Source: Paraburkholderia edwinii (GTDB lineage: Bacteria > Pseudomonadota > Gammaproteobacteria > Burkholderiales > Burkholderiaceae). Taken from it: a stretch of DNA of 64,000 nt. Positions 1 to 8,677 of the stretch are shown one piece after another. The stretch is from positions 682,001-746,000 of the forward strand of contig NZ_CP080096.1 of NCBI RefSeq assembly GCF_019428685.1, in the 5' to 3' direction. The notes under the pieces are model-generated. The model worked only from the letters and a program-made list of their open reading frames with translations, was not told where the DNA came from and did no database searches. Both the position numbers and the translations under genes were made by a program. Numbering within the stretch: position 1 is the stretch's first letter; each line of letters begins with the position of its first letter.

Positions 1-1
1 G

Positions 2-277
2 CAGAAAAAGTGGTGGCAGCTCGGCGGCTATTCGGCGGCGAAGTCGGTCGTCGATGCACCGGACTTCCCGAAAAGCGCACCGTTCGCGCCGGCCTTCCTG
101 AAGTCGATGTCGATCGTGAAGGATTTCTGGGCGGAGCCGGCCTACGCCGAGTTGTTGCTCGATATGCAAAAGCGCGTGCACGACTATGTCGTCGCCGACA
201 AAGGCACTGCGAAAGAAGCGCTGGATCTGCTGGTCAAGGACTGGAACAAGGTCTTCAAGGCAGAAGGAAAGAACTAG
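2..277 (+). CDS. ABC transporter sugar/polyol-binding protein, C-terminal fragment
   Basis: The last 91 residues of a periplasmic solute-binding protein are present; its start lies before the window. The reading frame begins at base 2 and ends with TAG at 275-277. The fragment contains an aromatic stretch (KKWWQLGGYSAAKS), a helical FLKSMSIVKDFWAEPAYAEL segment and a closing WNKVFKAEGKN helix, which is typical of the C-lobe of family 1 extracellular sugar-binding proteins. It stands 71 bp before the first permease gene and should deliver substrate to that importer. The ligand cannot be told from this piece. The assignment rests on composition and operon position. Confidence 0.75.
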   Translation, partial: QKKWWQLGGYSAAKSVVDAPDFPKSAPFAPAFLKSMSIVKDFWAEPAYAELLLDMQKRVHDYVVADKGTAKEALDLLVKDWNKVFKAEGKN

Positions 278-348
278 TACGCAAAGGACACCGGCGCGCG
301 CAACGTCCGGCCGAACGACGGGACCTATTCCCGTGCAAGGAGTCAGGC

Positions 349-1305
349 ATGTCGGTCAACAAGCCTTTTCCTTCAGAAGGGTTGCAGGCGAAAACGCAGG
401 CGCGCGCCGCAGCGCGCCTGCGCGGACTGTCCGACAGGACCATCGCCTGGCTGTTTATCCTTCCGACCATCGTGCTGCTGCTGGCGATCAACATCTTTCC
501 GTTGATCTGGGCGTTGCGGCTGTCGTTTACGAACTTCAAATCGAATATGCCGAGCGTGCCGGCGCGTTTTGTCGGCATCGGCAACTACACGGACATCCTG
601 ACCGACGAAGACATCTGGTACGCGATGCAGGTCACCGCGCGCTTCGTGTTCTGGTCGGTCGGGCTCGAAGTCCTGCTCGGATTCGGGCTTGCGCTGCTGA
701 TCAACCGGCAGTTTCGCGGCCATAGTTTCTGGACCACGCTGATCCTGCTGCCGATGATGCTGTCGCCCGCCGTGGTCGGCAACTTCTGGACTTTCCTGCT
801 GCAGCCGCAAACGGGCCTCTTCAACGACATCGTGAGCTTTTTCACCGGCATTCCGCCCGGCTCGTTCCAGATGATCGGCGATGTGCCGCTTGCCCCCTGG
901 ACCATCGTGATGGTCGACACATGGATGTGGACGCCCTACGTGATGCTGATCTGCCTCGCCGGCCTGCGCTCGATTCCCGACTACATCTACGAGGCGGCCG
1001 AAGTGGACCGCGCTTCGCCGTGGCGCCAGTTCTGGTCGATCACGCTGCCGATGACGCTGCCGTTCCTGATGCTCGCGATCCTGTTTCGCGGCATCGAGAA
1101 CTTCAAGATGTTCGACATGGTGAATCTGCTGACGTCGGGCGGCCCGGGTTCCGTCACCGAAACCGTGTCGATCACGCTCAAACGCGCGGCGTTCGAGAAG
1201 TGGCAAACCGGTTATTCGTCGGCGCTGGCGATCATTCTGTTCGTGGTCGTGTTCGGCGCCGCGAATATCTATGTGAAGGCACTCAATCGGGTGAAACAGC
1301 GATGA
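349..1305 (+). CDS. Sugar/polyol ABC transporter permease, MalF/UgpA type
   Basis: A 318-residue inner-membrane permease of the binding-protein-dependent MetI-like family. About six hydrophobic helices are visible, starting at about residue 33 (WLFILPTIVLLLAIN). The cytoplasmic EAA coupling loop YIYEAAEVDRASPWRQF lies around residues 218-234. The frame is open upstream to position 10, but ATG 349 is chosen because it follows AAGGAG at 337-342 and gives a normal N-terminus. It overlaps the next permease gene by 4 bp (ATGA), so the two are probably translationally coupled and form the membrane heterodimer. The substrate is inferred only from the kinase genes downstream. Confidence 0.9.
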   Translation: MSVNKPFPSEGLQAKTQARAAARLRGLSDRTIAWLFILPTIVLLLAINIFPLIWALRLSFTNFKSNMPSVPARFVGIGNYTDILTDEDIWYAMQVTARFVFWSVGLEVLLGFGLALLINRQFRGHSFWTTLILLPMMLSPAVVGNFWTFLLQPQTGLFNDIVSFFTGIPPGSFQMIGDVPLAPWTIVMVDTWMWTPYVMLICLAGLRSIPDYIYEAAEVDRASPWRQFWSITLPMTLPFLMLAILFRGIENFKMFDMVNLLTSGGPGSVTETVSITLKRAAFEKWQTGYSSALAIILFVVVFGAANIYVKALNRVKQR

Positions 1306-2255
1306 CCGACCTTGCCCTTCAACAATCTGTCGTGGCCGCTTCGCCGCGCGGCAAGACTTTCGCCGCCGTCGTCGTGATCGCGTATGCGCTGATCGCGGTC
1401 ATGCCGATCGTGTGGATCATCCTGACAAGCTTCAAGACGCAGGAGGACGCGATTGCGTACCCGCCCGTCGTGGTGTTCCAGCCGTCGATGGAAGGCTACG
1501 TGAATCTGTTCACCATCCGTTCCCGGCAGACGCCCGAATTCATCGCGAGTCTGCCGCCCGCGGAAACGTGGTACGACCGCGACGTGCGCAAGCGCAACAT
1601 GGTGATTGCCGGCCCGTCGAAGGTGGTGCCGCGTTTTATCAATTCGCTTGTGATCGGCTTCGGCTCGACGTTTCTCGCTGTATTTCTGGGCACGCTTGCG
1701 GCCTACGCATTCTCGCGCTTCAAGGTGCCGATGGCCGACGACCTGCTGTTTTTCATTCTGTCGACGCGGATGATGCCGCCCATCGCGGTCGCGATTCCCA
1801 TCTATCTGATGTACCGCGCGCTCGGTCTGGCGGACAGCTATCTGGGCATGATCGTGCTGTACACGGCCGTGAACGTTTCGCTCGCCGTATGGTTGCTCAA
1901 GGGCTTCATCGACGAGATCCCGCGCGAATACGAAGAAGCCGCGCTCGTCGACGGCTACACGCGTCTGCAGGCGTTTATCAAAGTGGTTCTGCCGCAGGCG
2001 ATTACCGGCATCGCCGCCACCGCGATTTTCTGTCTGATCTTCGCGTGGAACGAGTACGCGTTTGCCCTGTTGCTGACGAGCGGCGATGCGCAGACGATGC
2101 CGCCGTTCATTCCGTTCATCATCGGCGAAGGCGGTCAGGACTGGCCCGCCGTCGCGGCCGCCACGACCCTGTTCGTGCTGCCGATCCTGTTTTTCACGGT
2201 CGTTCTGCGCAAGCACCTGTTGCGCGGCATCACTTTCGGAGCGGTCCGCAAATGA
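1302..2255 (+). CDS. Sugar/polyol ABC transporter permease, MalG/UgpE type
   Basis: A 317-residue second permease of the importer. It has a hydrophobic helix at about residues 20-40, then a periplasmic segment of roughly 70 residues that includes PPAETWYDRDVRKRNM. The core helices follow, with the EAA loop IPREYEEAALVDGYTRL. The long loop between helices 1 and 2 is larger than in MalG-like proteins and recalls the polyol/glycerol-type ABC systems. The start overlaps the previous stop, and the stop overlaps the next start (ATGA at 2252-2255). It should pair with the upstream permease and with the two ATPases that follow. Confidence 0.9.
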   Translation: MTDLALQQSVVAASPRGKTFAAVVVIAYALIAVMPIVWIILTSFKTQEDAIAYPPVVVFQPSMEGYVNLFTIRSRQTPEFIASLPPAETWYDRDVRKRNMVIAGPSKVVPRFINSLVIGFGSTFLAVFLGTLAAYAFSRFKVPMADDLLFFILSTRMMPPIAVAIPIYLMYRALGLADSYLGMIVLYTAVNVSLAVWLLKGFIDEIPREYEEAALVDGYTRLQAFIKVVLPQAITGIAATAIFCLIFAWNEYAFALLLTSGDAQTMPPFIPFIIGEGGQDWPAVAAATTLFVLPILFFTVVLRKHLLRGITFGAVRK

Positions 2256-2446
2256 AAGTGCAAACCATCCCGCCACGCCGGCGCCTGTTTCGCCGGCGTT
2301 ACTGCGAAGGCGCTTCGACGGTGCTGATCGGCGTCGGCATTGCGATGCTCGTCCAACCGTTCGCGGTCGATCTCTATACGTGGTCGTTTCCCGTCATTCT
2401 GGTGGGCGCGCTGGCTTTCGTCGTGACCAGTCACTTTCCGGACTGA
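2252..2446 (+). CDS. Small two-helix membrane protein of the ABC operon
   Basis: A 64-residue protein with a very basic N-terminus (PPRRRLFRRR) followed by two hydrophobic segments at about residues 22-38 and 43-60. This predicts a small inner-membrane protein with a cytoplasmic N-terminus. The start overlaps the permease stop by 4 bp, and the next ATPase gene begins 3 bp after its stop, so it is embedded in the operon and very likely translated. Glycerol-type ABC operons also carry a small membrane protein of unknown role between permease and other genes. Whether this one is homologous cannot be settled by eye. No function is assigned. Confidence 0.7.
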   Translation: MKVQTIPPRRRLFRRRYCEGASTVLIGVGIAMLVQPFAVDLYTWSFPVILVGALAFVVTSHFPD

Positions 2447-2449
2447 GCC

Positions 2450-3577
2450 ATGTCGACGATCGTTCTTTCGAATCTGCACAAGCGCTTCGGCGATTTTACG
2501 GCCGTGCGCAATACGAACCTGACGGTGAACACGGGACGCTTCGTCGTGCTGCTCGGACCGTCCGGCTGCGGCAAGACGACCACCTTGCGCATGATCGCCG
2601 GGCTCGAACTGCCGACGTCGGGACGCATCCATATCGACGGCGAAGACGTCACGGCGCTGCGCGCGCGGCAGCGCGATATCGCATTCGTGTTCCAGATGTT
2701 CGCGCTCTATCCGCATATGAGCGTGCGCAACAACATCGCTTTTCCGCTGAAAAACGAGGGCGTTTCGCGTCGGGAGATTGCCGCGCGCGTCGAATCGGCC
2801 GCTCGCATGCTGCGCATCGAAACGATGCTCGACCGCAAAACGGGCGGGCTCTCGGGCGGCGACCGCCAACGCGTCGCGTTGGGACGAGCGATCGTTCGGC
2901 ATCCGAAGGCGTTTCTGATGGACGAGCCGCTCGGCACGCTCGATGCCGATTTCCGCGAACTGATGTGCCTTGAGCTGCGCAAACTGCATAACGCGTTGCA
3001 TGCGACGACCGTCTACGTGACACACGATCAAAGCGAAGCGATGGCGATGGCCGATGATGTCGTGGTGATGAATCAGGGCGAAGTGTTGCAGTCGGCGTCG
3101 CCGCACGAGATCTATCACTTTCCGGCCACCGTTTTCGTCGGCAACTTCATCGGTAGCCCGCCGATGAATTTTCTCCCCGTCGACGGCGGCGTCGAAGCGG
3201 GCGCGGAACAGGTGTCGCTGCACGGTGCGCCGGTGCCGGTGCCGCGCATCGAAGCGGCTGCTGCAAAGGCGCTGTTGGGCATCCGGCCCGAGCATGTCCT
3301 GATCGACGAGCGCGGTGCCTTGCGGGGCCGCGTGATTGCCGACGAGTATCTGGGCTCGCATCAGATCCTCGTTGTCGATACGCCGCTTGGTGTGGTGCGC
3401 GTCAGGGTCGGCAAGGACGAAGGACGCGCGGCCGGGTCCCAGGTCGGACTGTCGTTTCGCATCGAACGCACGCTGCTGTACGACGCCGGGAGCGGCAAGC
3501 TGCTGCCGGGCGCGGCGCGCCTGATGGCGGTGAATGGCAACGGTAATGGCAACGGCAAAGGGGGCGCCTATGTCTGA
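2450..3577 (+). CDS. ABC transporter ATP-binding protein, MalK/UgpC type (first of two)
   Basis: A 375-residue ATPase. Walker A is GPSGCGKTT near residue 37, the signature is LSGGDRQRVALGRA near residue 133 (D where Q is usual), Walker B is FLMDEPLGTLD, and the switch histidine lies in YVTHDQSEA. About 130 C-terminal residues form a MalK-like OB/TOBE regulatory domain (LLGIRPEHVLI). The coding end contains a Gly-Asn repeat (NGNGNGNGKGG) and overlaps the next ATPase gene by 8 bp. Two different ATPase subunits in one operon resemble the glycerol importer arrangement GlpS/GlpT and suggest a heterodimeric motor. Confidence 0.93.
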   Translation: MSTIVLSNLHKRFGDFTAVRNTNLTVNTGRFVVLLGPSGCGKTTTLRMIAGLELPTSGRIHIDGEDVTALRARQRDIAFVFQMFALYPHMSVRNNIAFPLKNEGVSRREIAARVESAARMLRIETMLDRKTGGLSGGDRQRVALGRAIVRHPKAFLMDEPLGTLDADFRELMCLELRKLHNALHATTVYVTHDQSEAMAMADDVVVMNQGEVLQSASPHEIYHFPATVFVGNFIGSPPMNFLPVDGGVEAGAEQVSLHGAPVPVPRIEAAAAKALLGIRPEHVLIDERGALRGRVIADEYLGSHQILVVDTPLGVVRVRVGKDEGRAAGSQVGLSFRIERTLLYDAGSGKLLPGAARLMAVNGNGNGNGKGGAYV

Positions 3578-4589
3578 GATCAGCCTGCAGCACGTAACGA
3601 AGCGCTTCGGCGATATCGTGGCGGTGGATCAGGTGTCGATCGACGTGAAGGAGGGCGAGTTCGTCGTGCTGCTCGGGCCGAGCGGCGCAGGCAAGACGAC
3701 TACGCTGCGGCTGATCGCCGGACTCGAACGGCCCGACGAAGGCGCCATTTTCATCGATGGCGAAGCGGCGACCGATATGCACCCCGCCGATCGCGATGTC
3801 GCGTTTATTTTCCAGCAATATTCGCTGTATCCGCATCTGACCGTCGCGGGCAATCTCGCCTTTCCATTGCGTTCGCCGCGGCGGCGCCTGAGCGAGGCGG
3901 AAGTGAGCGCGCGCGTGCAGGAAGTGGCCCAGCTACTGCACATCGAGTCCAAGCTTGGCAACATGGCGACGCGTCTGTCGGGCGGTGAAATGCAGCGCGT
4001 GGCGATCGGGCGCGCGCTGGTGCGCCGGCCGAAAGTGTTTTTGATGGACGAGCCGTTGTCGTCGCTCGACGCGAAGCTGCGCGAGGAACTGCGGATCGAG
4101 CTGAAGCGGCTGCATCGTACGATCGGGGCGACGATCGTCTATGTGACGCACGACCAGGTCGAGGCGACGACGCTTGCCGATCGTATCGGCATACTCGAAC
4201 ACGGCCGCGTGGTGCAGATGGGCACGCCACGCGAAGTGTATGGCAATCCCGCTTCGCTCAGCGCGGCGCAGCGCCTCGGCTCTCCGCCGATCAACGTGCT
4301 GCCGGCCGCGCTGTTCGATTCCAACGCGATTCCGCACGGCACGGCGACGGTCGCGATCCGCCCGGAAGATATCGTTCTCCACGCACCCGATGCGCGCGAT
4401 GGGATCAGCCTGCGCGTGCTCGAATATTCACCGCTTCGGCATCTGCTGATTCTCGATCGAGAAGGAATCCCGATCGTCGCGACGACGATGACCGAACGCA
4501 ATTTCGCGCCGGGACAAACGGTCGGCGCATCGCTGCCGCCGCGCAGCCTGCTCTATTTCCGCTCCGACGGCAGGAGGATTCCGGCATGA
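3570..4589 (+). CDS. ABC transporter ATP-binding protein, MalK/UgpC type (second of two)
   Basis: A 339-residue ATPase and paralogue of the preceding one. Walker A is GPSGAGKTT, the signature is LSGGEMQRVAIGRA, Walker B is VFLMDEPLSSLD, and the H-loop lies in YVTHDQVEA. A shorter C-terminal TOBE-like domain follows (TVAIRPEDIVL). ATG 3570 is preferred over the upstream in-frame start at 3534 because it gives the canonical MSEISLQHVTKRFG start and follows a GGGGGC tract. The stop overlaps the DhaL start (ATGA), which links uptake directly to phosphorylation. Confidence 0.93.
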   Translation: MSEISLQHVTKRFGDIVAVDQVSIDVKEGEFVVLLGPSGAGKTTTLRLIAGLERPDEGAIFIDGEAATDMHPADRDVAFIFQQYSLYPHLTVAGNLAFPLRSPRRRLSEAEVSARVQEVAQLLHIESKLGNMATRLSGGEMQRVAIGRALVRRPKVFLMDEPLSSLDAKLREELRIELKRLHRTIGATIVYVTHDQVEATTLADRIGILEHGRVVQMGTPREVYGNPASLSAAQRLGSPPINVLPAALFDSNAIPHGTATVAIRPEDIVLHAPDARDGISLRVLEYSPLRHLLILDREGIPIVATTMTERNFAPGQTVGASLPPRSLLYFRSDGRRIPA

Positions 4590-5224
4590 ACGGCAAAACC
4601 GTCATGGCGTGCATCGAGGCTGCGCATGCCACATTGAAGGAACACACCGACGAAATCGCAGCGCTCGATCAGCAGATTGGCGACGGCGACCATATCTTCA
4701 ACCTGCTACGCGGCGTCGATGCGCTGCTCGCGATGCGCGCCGATATCGAGGCCAAAGCATTTGCGCCCGCGCTGGATCTTGCCGCGTCGAAATTGCTGTC
4801 GACCGTGGGCGGATCGTCGGGGCCACTGTTTTTCTCGCTCCTGCACGGAATGGCGCAAGCGTCGGGTAACCACGCGGACGCGTTGAGCGTAGACGGCGTT
4901 GCGCGCATCTTTGCCGCGGGCGTGGACGCCGTCGCGCAGCGCGGCAAGGCGGGCATTGGCAGCAAGACAATGATGGATGTGCTGATTCCCGTCGCGTCGC
5001 GTCTGGCGGAACTGGCTGACAGCGAGGAGCCGCCGGAAGCCGTACTCGACGCGTTGCCGCAGGTCGCTGAAGCGAGCATGCTCGCGACGCGCGACATGCT
5101 CGCGACCAAGGGGCGCGCATCGTTTCTCGGCGAACGTTCGCGCGGTCACATCGATCCGGGGGCGCGCTCGTCGCAATTGATGATCGGCGCCGTTTGCGCG
5201 CGGCTCGCACAGGACAGAGCGTGA
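4586..5224 (+). CDS. dhaL: Dihydroxyacetone kinase family, DhaL (nucleotide-binding) subunit
   Basis: 212 residues, close to the usual DhaL length. The Mg-nucleotide motif is visible as DQQIGDGDHIFNLLRG near residues 29-44. The conserved TVGGSSGPLFFSLL segment and the C-terminal ARSSQLMIGAV match the Dak2 fold. The residue after the motif histidine is Ile instead of the usual Gly, which hints at a divergent subgroup. In this family DhaL carries ADP or ATP and phosphorylates the ketose bound to DhaK. No DhaM phosphotransferase subunit lies nearby, so ATP may be used directly. The substrate may be dihydroxyacetone or a C4 ketose such as erythrulose; context does not decide. Confidence 0.87.
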   Translation: MNGKTVMACIEAAHATLKEHTDEIAALDQQIGDGDHIFNLLRGVDALLAMRADIEAKAFAPALDLAASKLLSTVGGSSGPLFFSLLHGMAQASGNHADALSVDGVARIFAAGVDAVAQRGKAGIGSKTMMDVLIPVASRLAELADSEEPPEAVLDALPQVAEASMLATRDMLATKGRASFLGERSRGHIDPGARSSQLMIGAVCARLAQDRA

Positions 5225-5238
5225 AAGGAGCGTAGGCC

Positions 5239-6228
5239 ATGAAGAAATTCATCAACCAGGTCGACGACTTTCTCGCTGAGAGTCTGGCCGGTTTCGCTGC
5301 CGCGCATAGTGATCTTGTCGTCCTCAATCACGAGCCGGTTTTCGTGCGACGCAAGACGCTGAAGCCGGGCAAGGTCGCGCTGATCTCGGGCGGCGGGTCG
5401 GGGCACGAGCCGCTGCATAGCGGCTTCGTCGGCTACGGGATGCTCGATGCCGCATGCCCTGGCCAGGTCTTCACATCGCCCACACCCGATCAGATGATGG
5501 CGGCGGCAAAAGCCGTGGATACGGGGGCGGGCGCGCTGTTTATCGTGAAGAACTATTCGGGCGATGTGATGAATTTCGAAATGGCGTCGGAGATGTCGGA
5601 TTTGCCGAACGCGAGGGTGTTGATCAACGACGACGTCGCCGTCGAAAACTCCAGTTACACGACAGGCCGGCGCGGCGTGGCTGGCGCCGTTATCGTGGAG
5701 AAACTGGTGGGAAGCCTCGCCGAAAGCGGTGCCGATCTCGAACAGTGCAAAGCGTTCGGCGACCGGATCAACAAGCACACCGCGACCATGGGCGTTGCGT
5801 TCTCGAGTTGCACGGTGCCCGCAGCGGGGACACTGACGTTCAAGATCGGCGACGATGAAATCGAAGTCGGCGTCGGCATTCATGGCGAGCCGGGGCGGCG
5901 GCGTGCGCGTTTTGCCGCGGCGGATGCGATAGCAGAAGAACTGCTGCGCGCGATCGTCGCCGATCTGAAGCCGAAGGCCGACGCCGAATTGCTGGTACTG
6001 ATCAACGGCCTGGGCGGCACGCCGCTCGGCGAACTCTATCTGCTGTTCAACTCCACGCGCTTATGGCTGCAGGAACGCGCCTTGAAAATCGCGCGGGTGC
6101 AGGTCGGTTCGCTGACGACTTCGCTGGAAATGGCCGGTGCGTCGATTACCTTGTGTGTGCTGGACGAGGAAATGACACGGCACTGGGATAGCCCGGTGCA
6201 CACGCCGTCGCTGCGGTGGGGTCTGTAG
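5239..6228 (+). CDS. dhaK: Dihydroxyacetone kinase family, DhaK (substrate-binding) subunit
   Basis: 329 residues. The family hallmarks are GGGSGHEPLHSGFVG near residue 50, NYSGDVMNFEMA with the catalytic Asp near residue 110, and VGIHGEPG near residue 215. That last His forms the hemiaminal bond to the carbonyl substrate in characterised DhaK proteins. It begins 14 bp after dhaL with an AAGGAG ribosome site. The order dhaL-dhaK is the reverse of the E. coli dhaKLM order. Likely role: binding the imported or oxidised ketose so that DhaL can phosphorylate it. No clear terminator follows; transcription may end in the region after 6228. Confidence 0.9.
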   Translation: MKKFINQVDDFLAESLAGFAAAHSDLVVLNHEPVFVRRKTLKPGKVALISGGGSGHEPLHSGFVGYGMLDAACPGQVFTSPTPDQMMAAAKAVDTGAGALFIVKNYSGDVMNFEMASEMSDLPNARVLINDDVAVENSSYTTGRRGVAGAVIVEKLVGSLAESGADLEQCKAFGDRINKHTATMGVAFSSCTVPAAGTLTFKIGDDEIEVGVGIHGEPGRRRARFAAADAIAEELLRAIVADLKPKADAELLVLINGLGGTPLGELYLLFNSTRLWLQERALKIARVQVGSLTTSLEMAGASITLCVLDEEMTRHWDSPVHTPSLRWGL

Positions 6229-6676
6229 CGGCGATCGAATCGCGCCGTCCATGCATTTCTCTCGCCGATCCGATCGGCGGACCTCGGTCTCTTCAAATCA
6301 ATCGTCACAACAGCGGGTTCCTCTCGCACGTCGACGGTTTCGATGCCGTAGCGACTGCATCCGGATATCGCGCAGATAAAGCGGCGCGACTCTTCTCGCT
6401 CGGCCGAATTTCTCTTTATTTTTTCGCTGCCCGTGAGCATTTCACGGCGGAAAAATTTTGAAATTCTTCTTGTGCCGGTTTTTTTTGTCGTTCTAAATTC
6501 GCCGAAACGAACGACCTACCTGCTGTTGGTGAGCATCCCACAGTAGGCTGAAGAGAAAACCGGCTCGATACCGCTGTCATCACGATACTTACCGTTAAAC
6601 CCAAGCAGTTCTTTATATGTTCAGCACGATTAGAAATCCGAAATGAAGTGATATCCATATAACCGGATCGAGGAAA
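6229..6676 (+). other. 448-bp intergenic region before the porin
   Basis: No convincing gene is seen; the short open frames here lack ribosome sites and family features. The second half is AT-richer, with an 8-T tract near 6480-6487, and should hold the porin promoter. A degenerate copy of the palindromic element found at the two GntR genes lies at 6528-6542. A porin ribosome site (GAGGAAA) precedes ATG 6677. Confidence 0.6.
6528..6542 (+). promoter_or_regulatory. Degenerate GntR-type operator upstream of the porin
   Basis: GGTGAG-CAT-CCCACA, which differs at two positions from TGTGAG-N3-CTCACA, the palindrome present before both GntR genes of the cluster. It is enclosed by a CCTAC (6515-6519) / GTAGG (6543-6547) inverted pair. 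It probably ties porin expression to the catabolic cluster. This is an inference from sequence similarity alone. Confidence 0.45.
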
Positions 6677-7726
6677 ATGCTTAAGTCCATTAAAGGCTGC
6701 TCAGCGGCTGTTTTCGTGTTCTCTGCCATCGCGGCCAAACCTGCGTGCGCAGAGGTCACGCTGTACGGAATTCTCGACACCTTCGTCGGTTACACCAACG
6801 CAAGCGGCAAGGGCGCGCAGACCGCGGAGCAGAGCGGCGGCATCTACGCAAGCCGTGTCGGGGTAAAAGGCAGCGAAAATCTCGGTGGCGGCTTGCGTGC
6901 GACGTTCGATCTCGAGAACGGCATTCTGACGAACACCGGCGCAGCCTCGGATTCGACGCTGGCGTTCAGCCGCAGTGCGTGGGTAGGCCTCGCGAGCCGC
7001 TATGGCGAGGTGCGCTTCGGGCGGCAAAACTCCCCGCTGCTGATCATGCACAGCAAGTTCGATGCATTCAACGGCGGTACATACGGCTCCTTGCTGCACA
7101 ACGCATCGACGTTCTCGTTCCGGTACGACAACATGATCACGTACTGGTCGCCGAACGTTGCGGGATTCACGTTTTCCGGCGGCGTGAGCCTCGGTGGGCA
7201 AACATCGCCGCACGACGCGTTGAATGCGTATGTGGGCGCGATCGACTACCAGCGCGGTCCGGTTTATCTCGGCGTGAGTCACGCCGAGCAGAACGGCGCG
7301 AACGGCGAAGTGCTCACGAAAACGACTTTCGCCGGCGGCAGTTATCAGTTCGGAAAACTGACGGGTTTCTTCGGCTTTTATCGCGGCAACAACCTCGGCT
7401 CGAATCTCAACACGAATGTCGAGGGCAAGTATCACAGCGTGTACTGGCTATCGGCCGGATACCGGGCTACGCCGGCTTGGAGCGTGACGGCGGGCATCGG
7501 CTATGTGGAGGACAGCACCGCGCAGCATAACAACGCGGGCGAAATCAGTCTCGGGACGGTCTACAACCTGAGCAAACGCACGCTGCTTTATGCAACGATT
7601 GCGCGCCTCGTCAACCGGCATGGTGCGACCTATGCACTGATCGGCAATGGGCCGTTCACACCGAATACGCCGGCTCGCGGTGAGGGCGTAACGGGCGCAC
7701 AAGTGGGCATCGTGCAGTTTTTCTAA
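6677..7726 (+). CDS. Gram-negative porin, OmpC/Burkholderia type
   Basis: 349-residue outer-membrane porin. A signal peptide of about 25 residues ends at ACA before EVTLYGILD, the usual mature start of Burkholderia trimeric porins. Typical strand motifs follow: SRVGVKGSENLGGGL, SRSAWVGLASRYGEVRFGRQ and YWSPNVAGFTFSGGV. The protein ends with FF, the C-terminal aromatic signal for outer-membrane assembly. It stands just before the regulator and transporter genes of the decarboxylase cluster and probably admits that cluster's substrate. It is transcribed alone or with the regulator 204 bp downstream. Confidence 0.92.
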   Translation: MLKSIKGCSAAVFVFSAIAAKPACAEVTLYGILDTFVGYTNASGKGAQTAEQSGGIYASRVGVKGSENLGGGLRATFDLENGILTNTGAASDSTLAFSRSAWVGLASRYGEVRFGRQNSPLLIMHSKFDAFNGGTYGSLLHNASTFSFRYDNMITYWSPNVAGFTFSGGVSLGGQTSPHDALNAYVGAIDYQRGPVYLGVSHAEQNGANGEVLTKTTFAGGSYQFGKLTGFFGFYRGNNLGSNLNTNVEGKYHSVYWLSAGYRATPAWSVTAGIGYVEDSTAQHNNAGEISLGTVYNLSKRTLLYATIARLVNRHGATYALIGNGPFTPNTPARGEGVTGAQVGIVQFF

Positions 7727-7810
7727 CGACGCGAACCACGTGAGAGTAACGATGAAAGGCGGGATAGAAGACGGATCCATGCTTGAGCGAATGCCCCTGT
7801 TTTTTTCATC

Positions 7811-7821
7811 TGAGCAGCTCA
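7811..7821 (+). promoter_or_regulatory. Half-conserved operator before the first GntR gene
   Basis: TGAGCAGCTCA, an 11-bp palindrome identical to the core of the stronger site 87 bp downstream. Two spaced copies would allow cooperative binding or looping by the FadR-type regulator. Inference only. Confidence 0.4.
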
Positions 7822-7897
7822 AAAACACTCAAATTTTTCGCGTGCAATTTTTTTATGGCTGTTCTAAGTTAACTCAACGCCTGCTTAGAAAGACGCT

Positions 7898-7912
7898 TGT
7901 GAGCAGCTCACG
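7898..7912 (+). promoter_or_regulatory. Putative operator of the first GntR gene
   Basis: TGTGAG-CAG-CTCACG, a near-perfect palindrome 18 bp before the GTG start. The same form, TGTGAG-N3-CTCACA, occurs before the second GntR gene at 17690-17704. A further inverted repeat, TTCTAAG (7862-7868) and CTTAGAA (7884-7890), lies just upstream. Autoregulation by the adjacent repressor is the simplest reading. Confidence 0.55.
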
Positions 7913-7930
7913 AATCGAGGGAGAGATGTC

Positions 7931-8677
7931 GTGAAAGAGTCAGCCGTTGCATTACCGGTGCAGTTGATCGATTGCTCGAACGAAGCCAAGCTGCTTAGCG
8001 AGCGCGCGTGCTCAACCATCCGGCATGACATCCTGTCCTGCGTCATTGAACCCGCGGCGACACTGACTGAAGCCTCGCTGATGTCGCGTTACGGCATCGG
8101 CAAGGCGACGTGCCGGGTTGCACTGCAGCGGCTCGCGCAGGAGGGTTTTCTGCGAGCCGTACCGCGGCAAGGCTACGTGGTGCGGCCGATCACGCTGAAA
8201 GACGTCGAGGAAGTATTCGCGCTGCGCCTGCAGCTCGAGCCGCTTTCCGCACGGCTTGCCGCGGGCAGGGCCGACATCGCGCTGCTCAGGGAGCTCGAGC
8301 GCGCGTGCCGCAACGACGACGTCTCGCTTGGCATCAACAACCGCATCGGCATCTTTATGGACGCGAACGCAGCCTTTCATATGGCGGTCGCGGAAGCGTC
8401 GGGCAATAGCCGGCTCGTGAAAACACTCGGTGGCTTGCTCAACGAAATGGCGCGGCTCGTTGCACTTGGCTTCGGCGTGCAGAAAACGAAGCCTGAAATA
8501 CGTCACGACCACTCGAAGATGATCGATGCGCTCGAGAGCGGCAATGGCCGCCGCGCCGAACAGATCGCCTACAGGCACGTCGCGACGTTTCGCGACATGA
8601 CAATGGAGAAAGTGATGGCCAGTCTCAGGGACACCCACGCCGGCTCGCCGATCGTACCGTTGCGAGGCACGCGATGA
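7931..8677 (+). CDS. GntR-family (FadR/FCD subfamily) transcriptional regulator 1
   Basis: 248 residues. An N-terminal winged helix covers about residues 22-90, with recognition-helix text YGIGKATCRVALQRLAQEGF. A C-terminal FCD ligand domain follows, with metal-binding residues expected around FHMAVAEASGNSRL and HDHSKMIDAL. The start is GTG with GAGGGAGAG at 7917-7925; no better ATG exists near the helix. It is strongly similar to the regulator at 17758, sharing for example PITLKDVEEVFALRL. It overlaps the ATPase gene by 4 bp, so regulator and importer are one operon. It probably senses the pathway substrate or its CoA ester. Confidence 0.88.
   Translation: MKESAVALPVQLIDCSNEAKLLSERACSTIRHDILSCVIEPAATLTEASLMSRYGIGKATCRVALQRLAQEGFLRAVPRQGYVVRPITLKDVEEVFALRLQLEPLSARLAAGRADIALLRELERACRNDDVSLGINNRIGIFMDANAAFHMAVAEASGNSRLVKTLGGLLNEMARLVALGFGVQKTKPEIRHDHSKMIDALESGNGRRAEQIAYRHVATFRDMTMEKVMASLRDTHAGSPIVPLRGTR

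Noticed and set aside
6216..6658. Small open frames in the gap before the porin
   Set aside because: They lack ribosome sites and cross the promoter/operator region; no similarity to any family was seen.
7740..7934. Open frame of 64 codons just before the first GntR gene
   Set aside because: It covers the AT-rich promoter and both operator copies, has no ribosome site or recognisable domain, and only its end overlaps the regulator GTG. A leader peptide cannot be excluded but is not supported.
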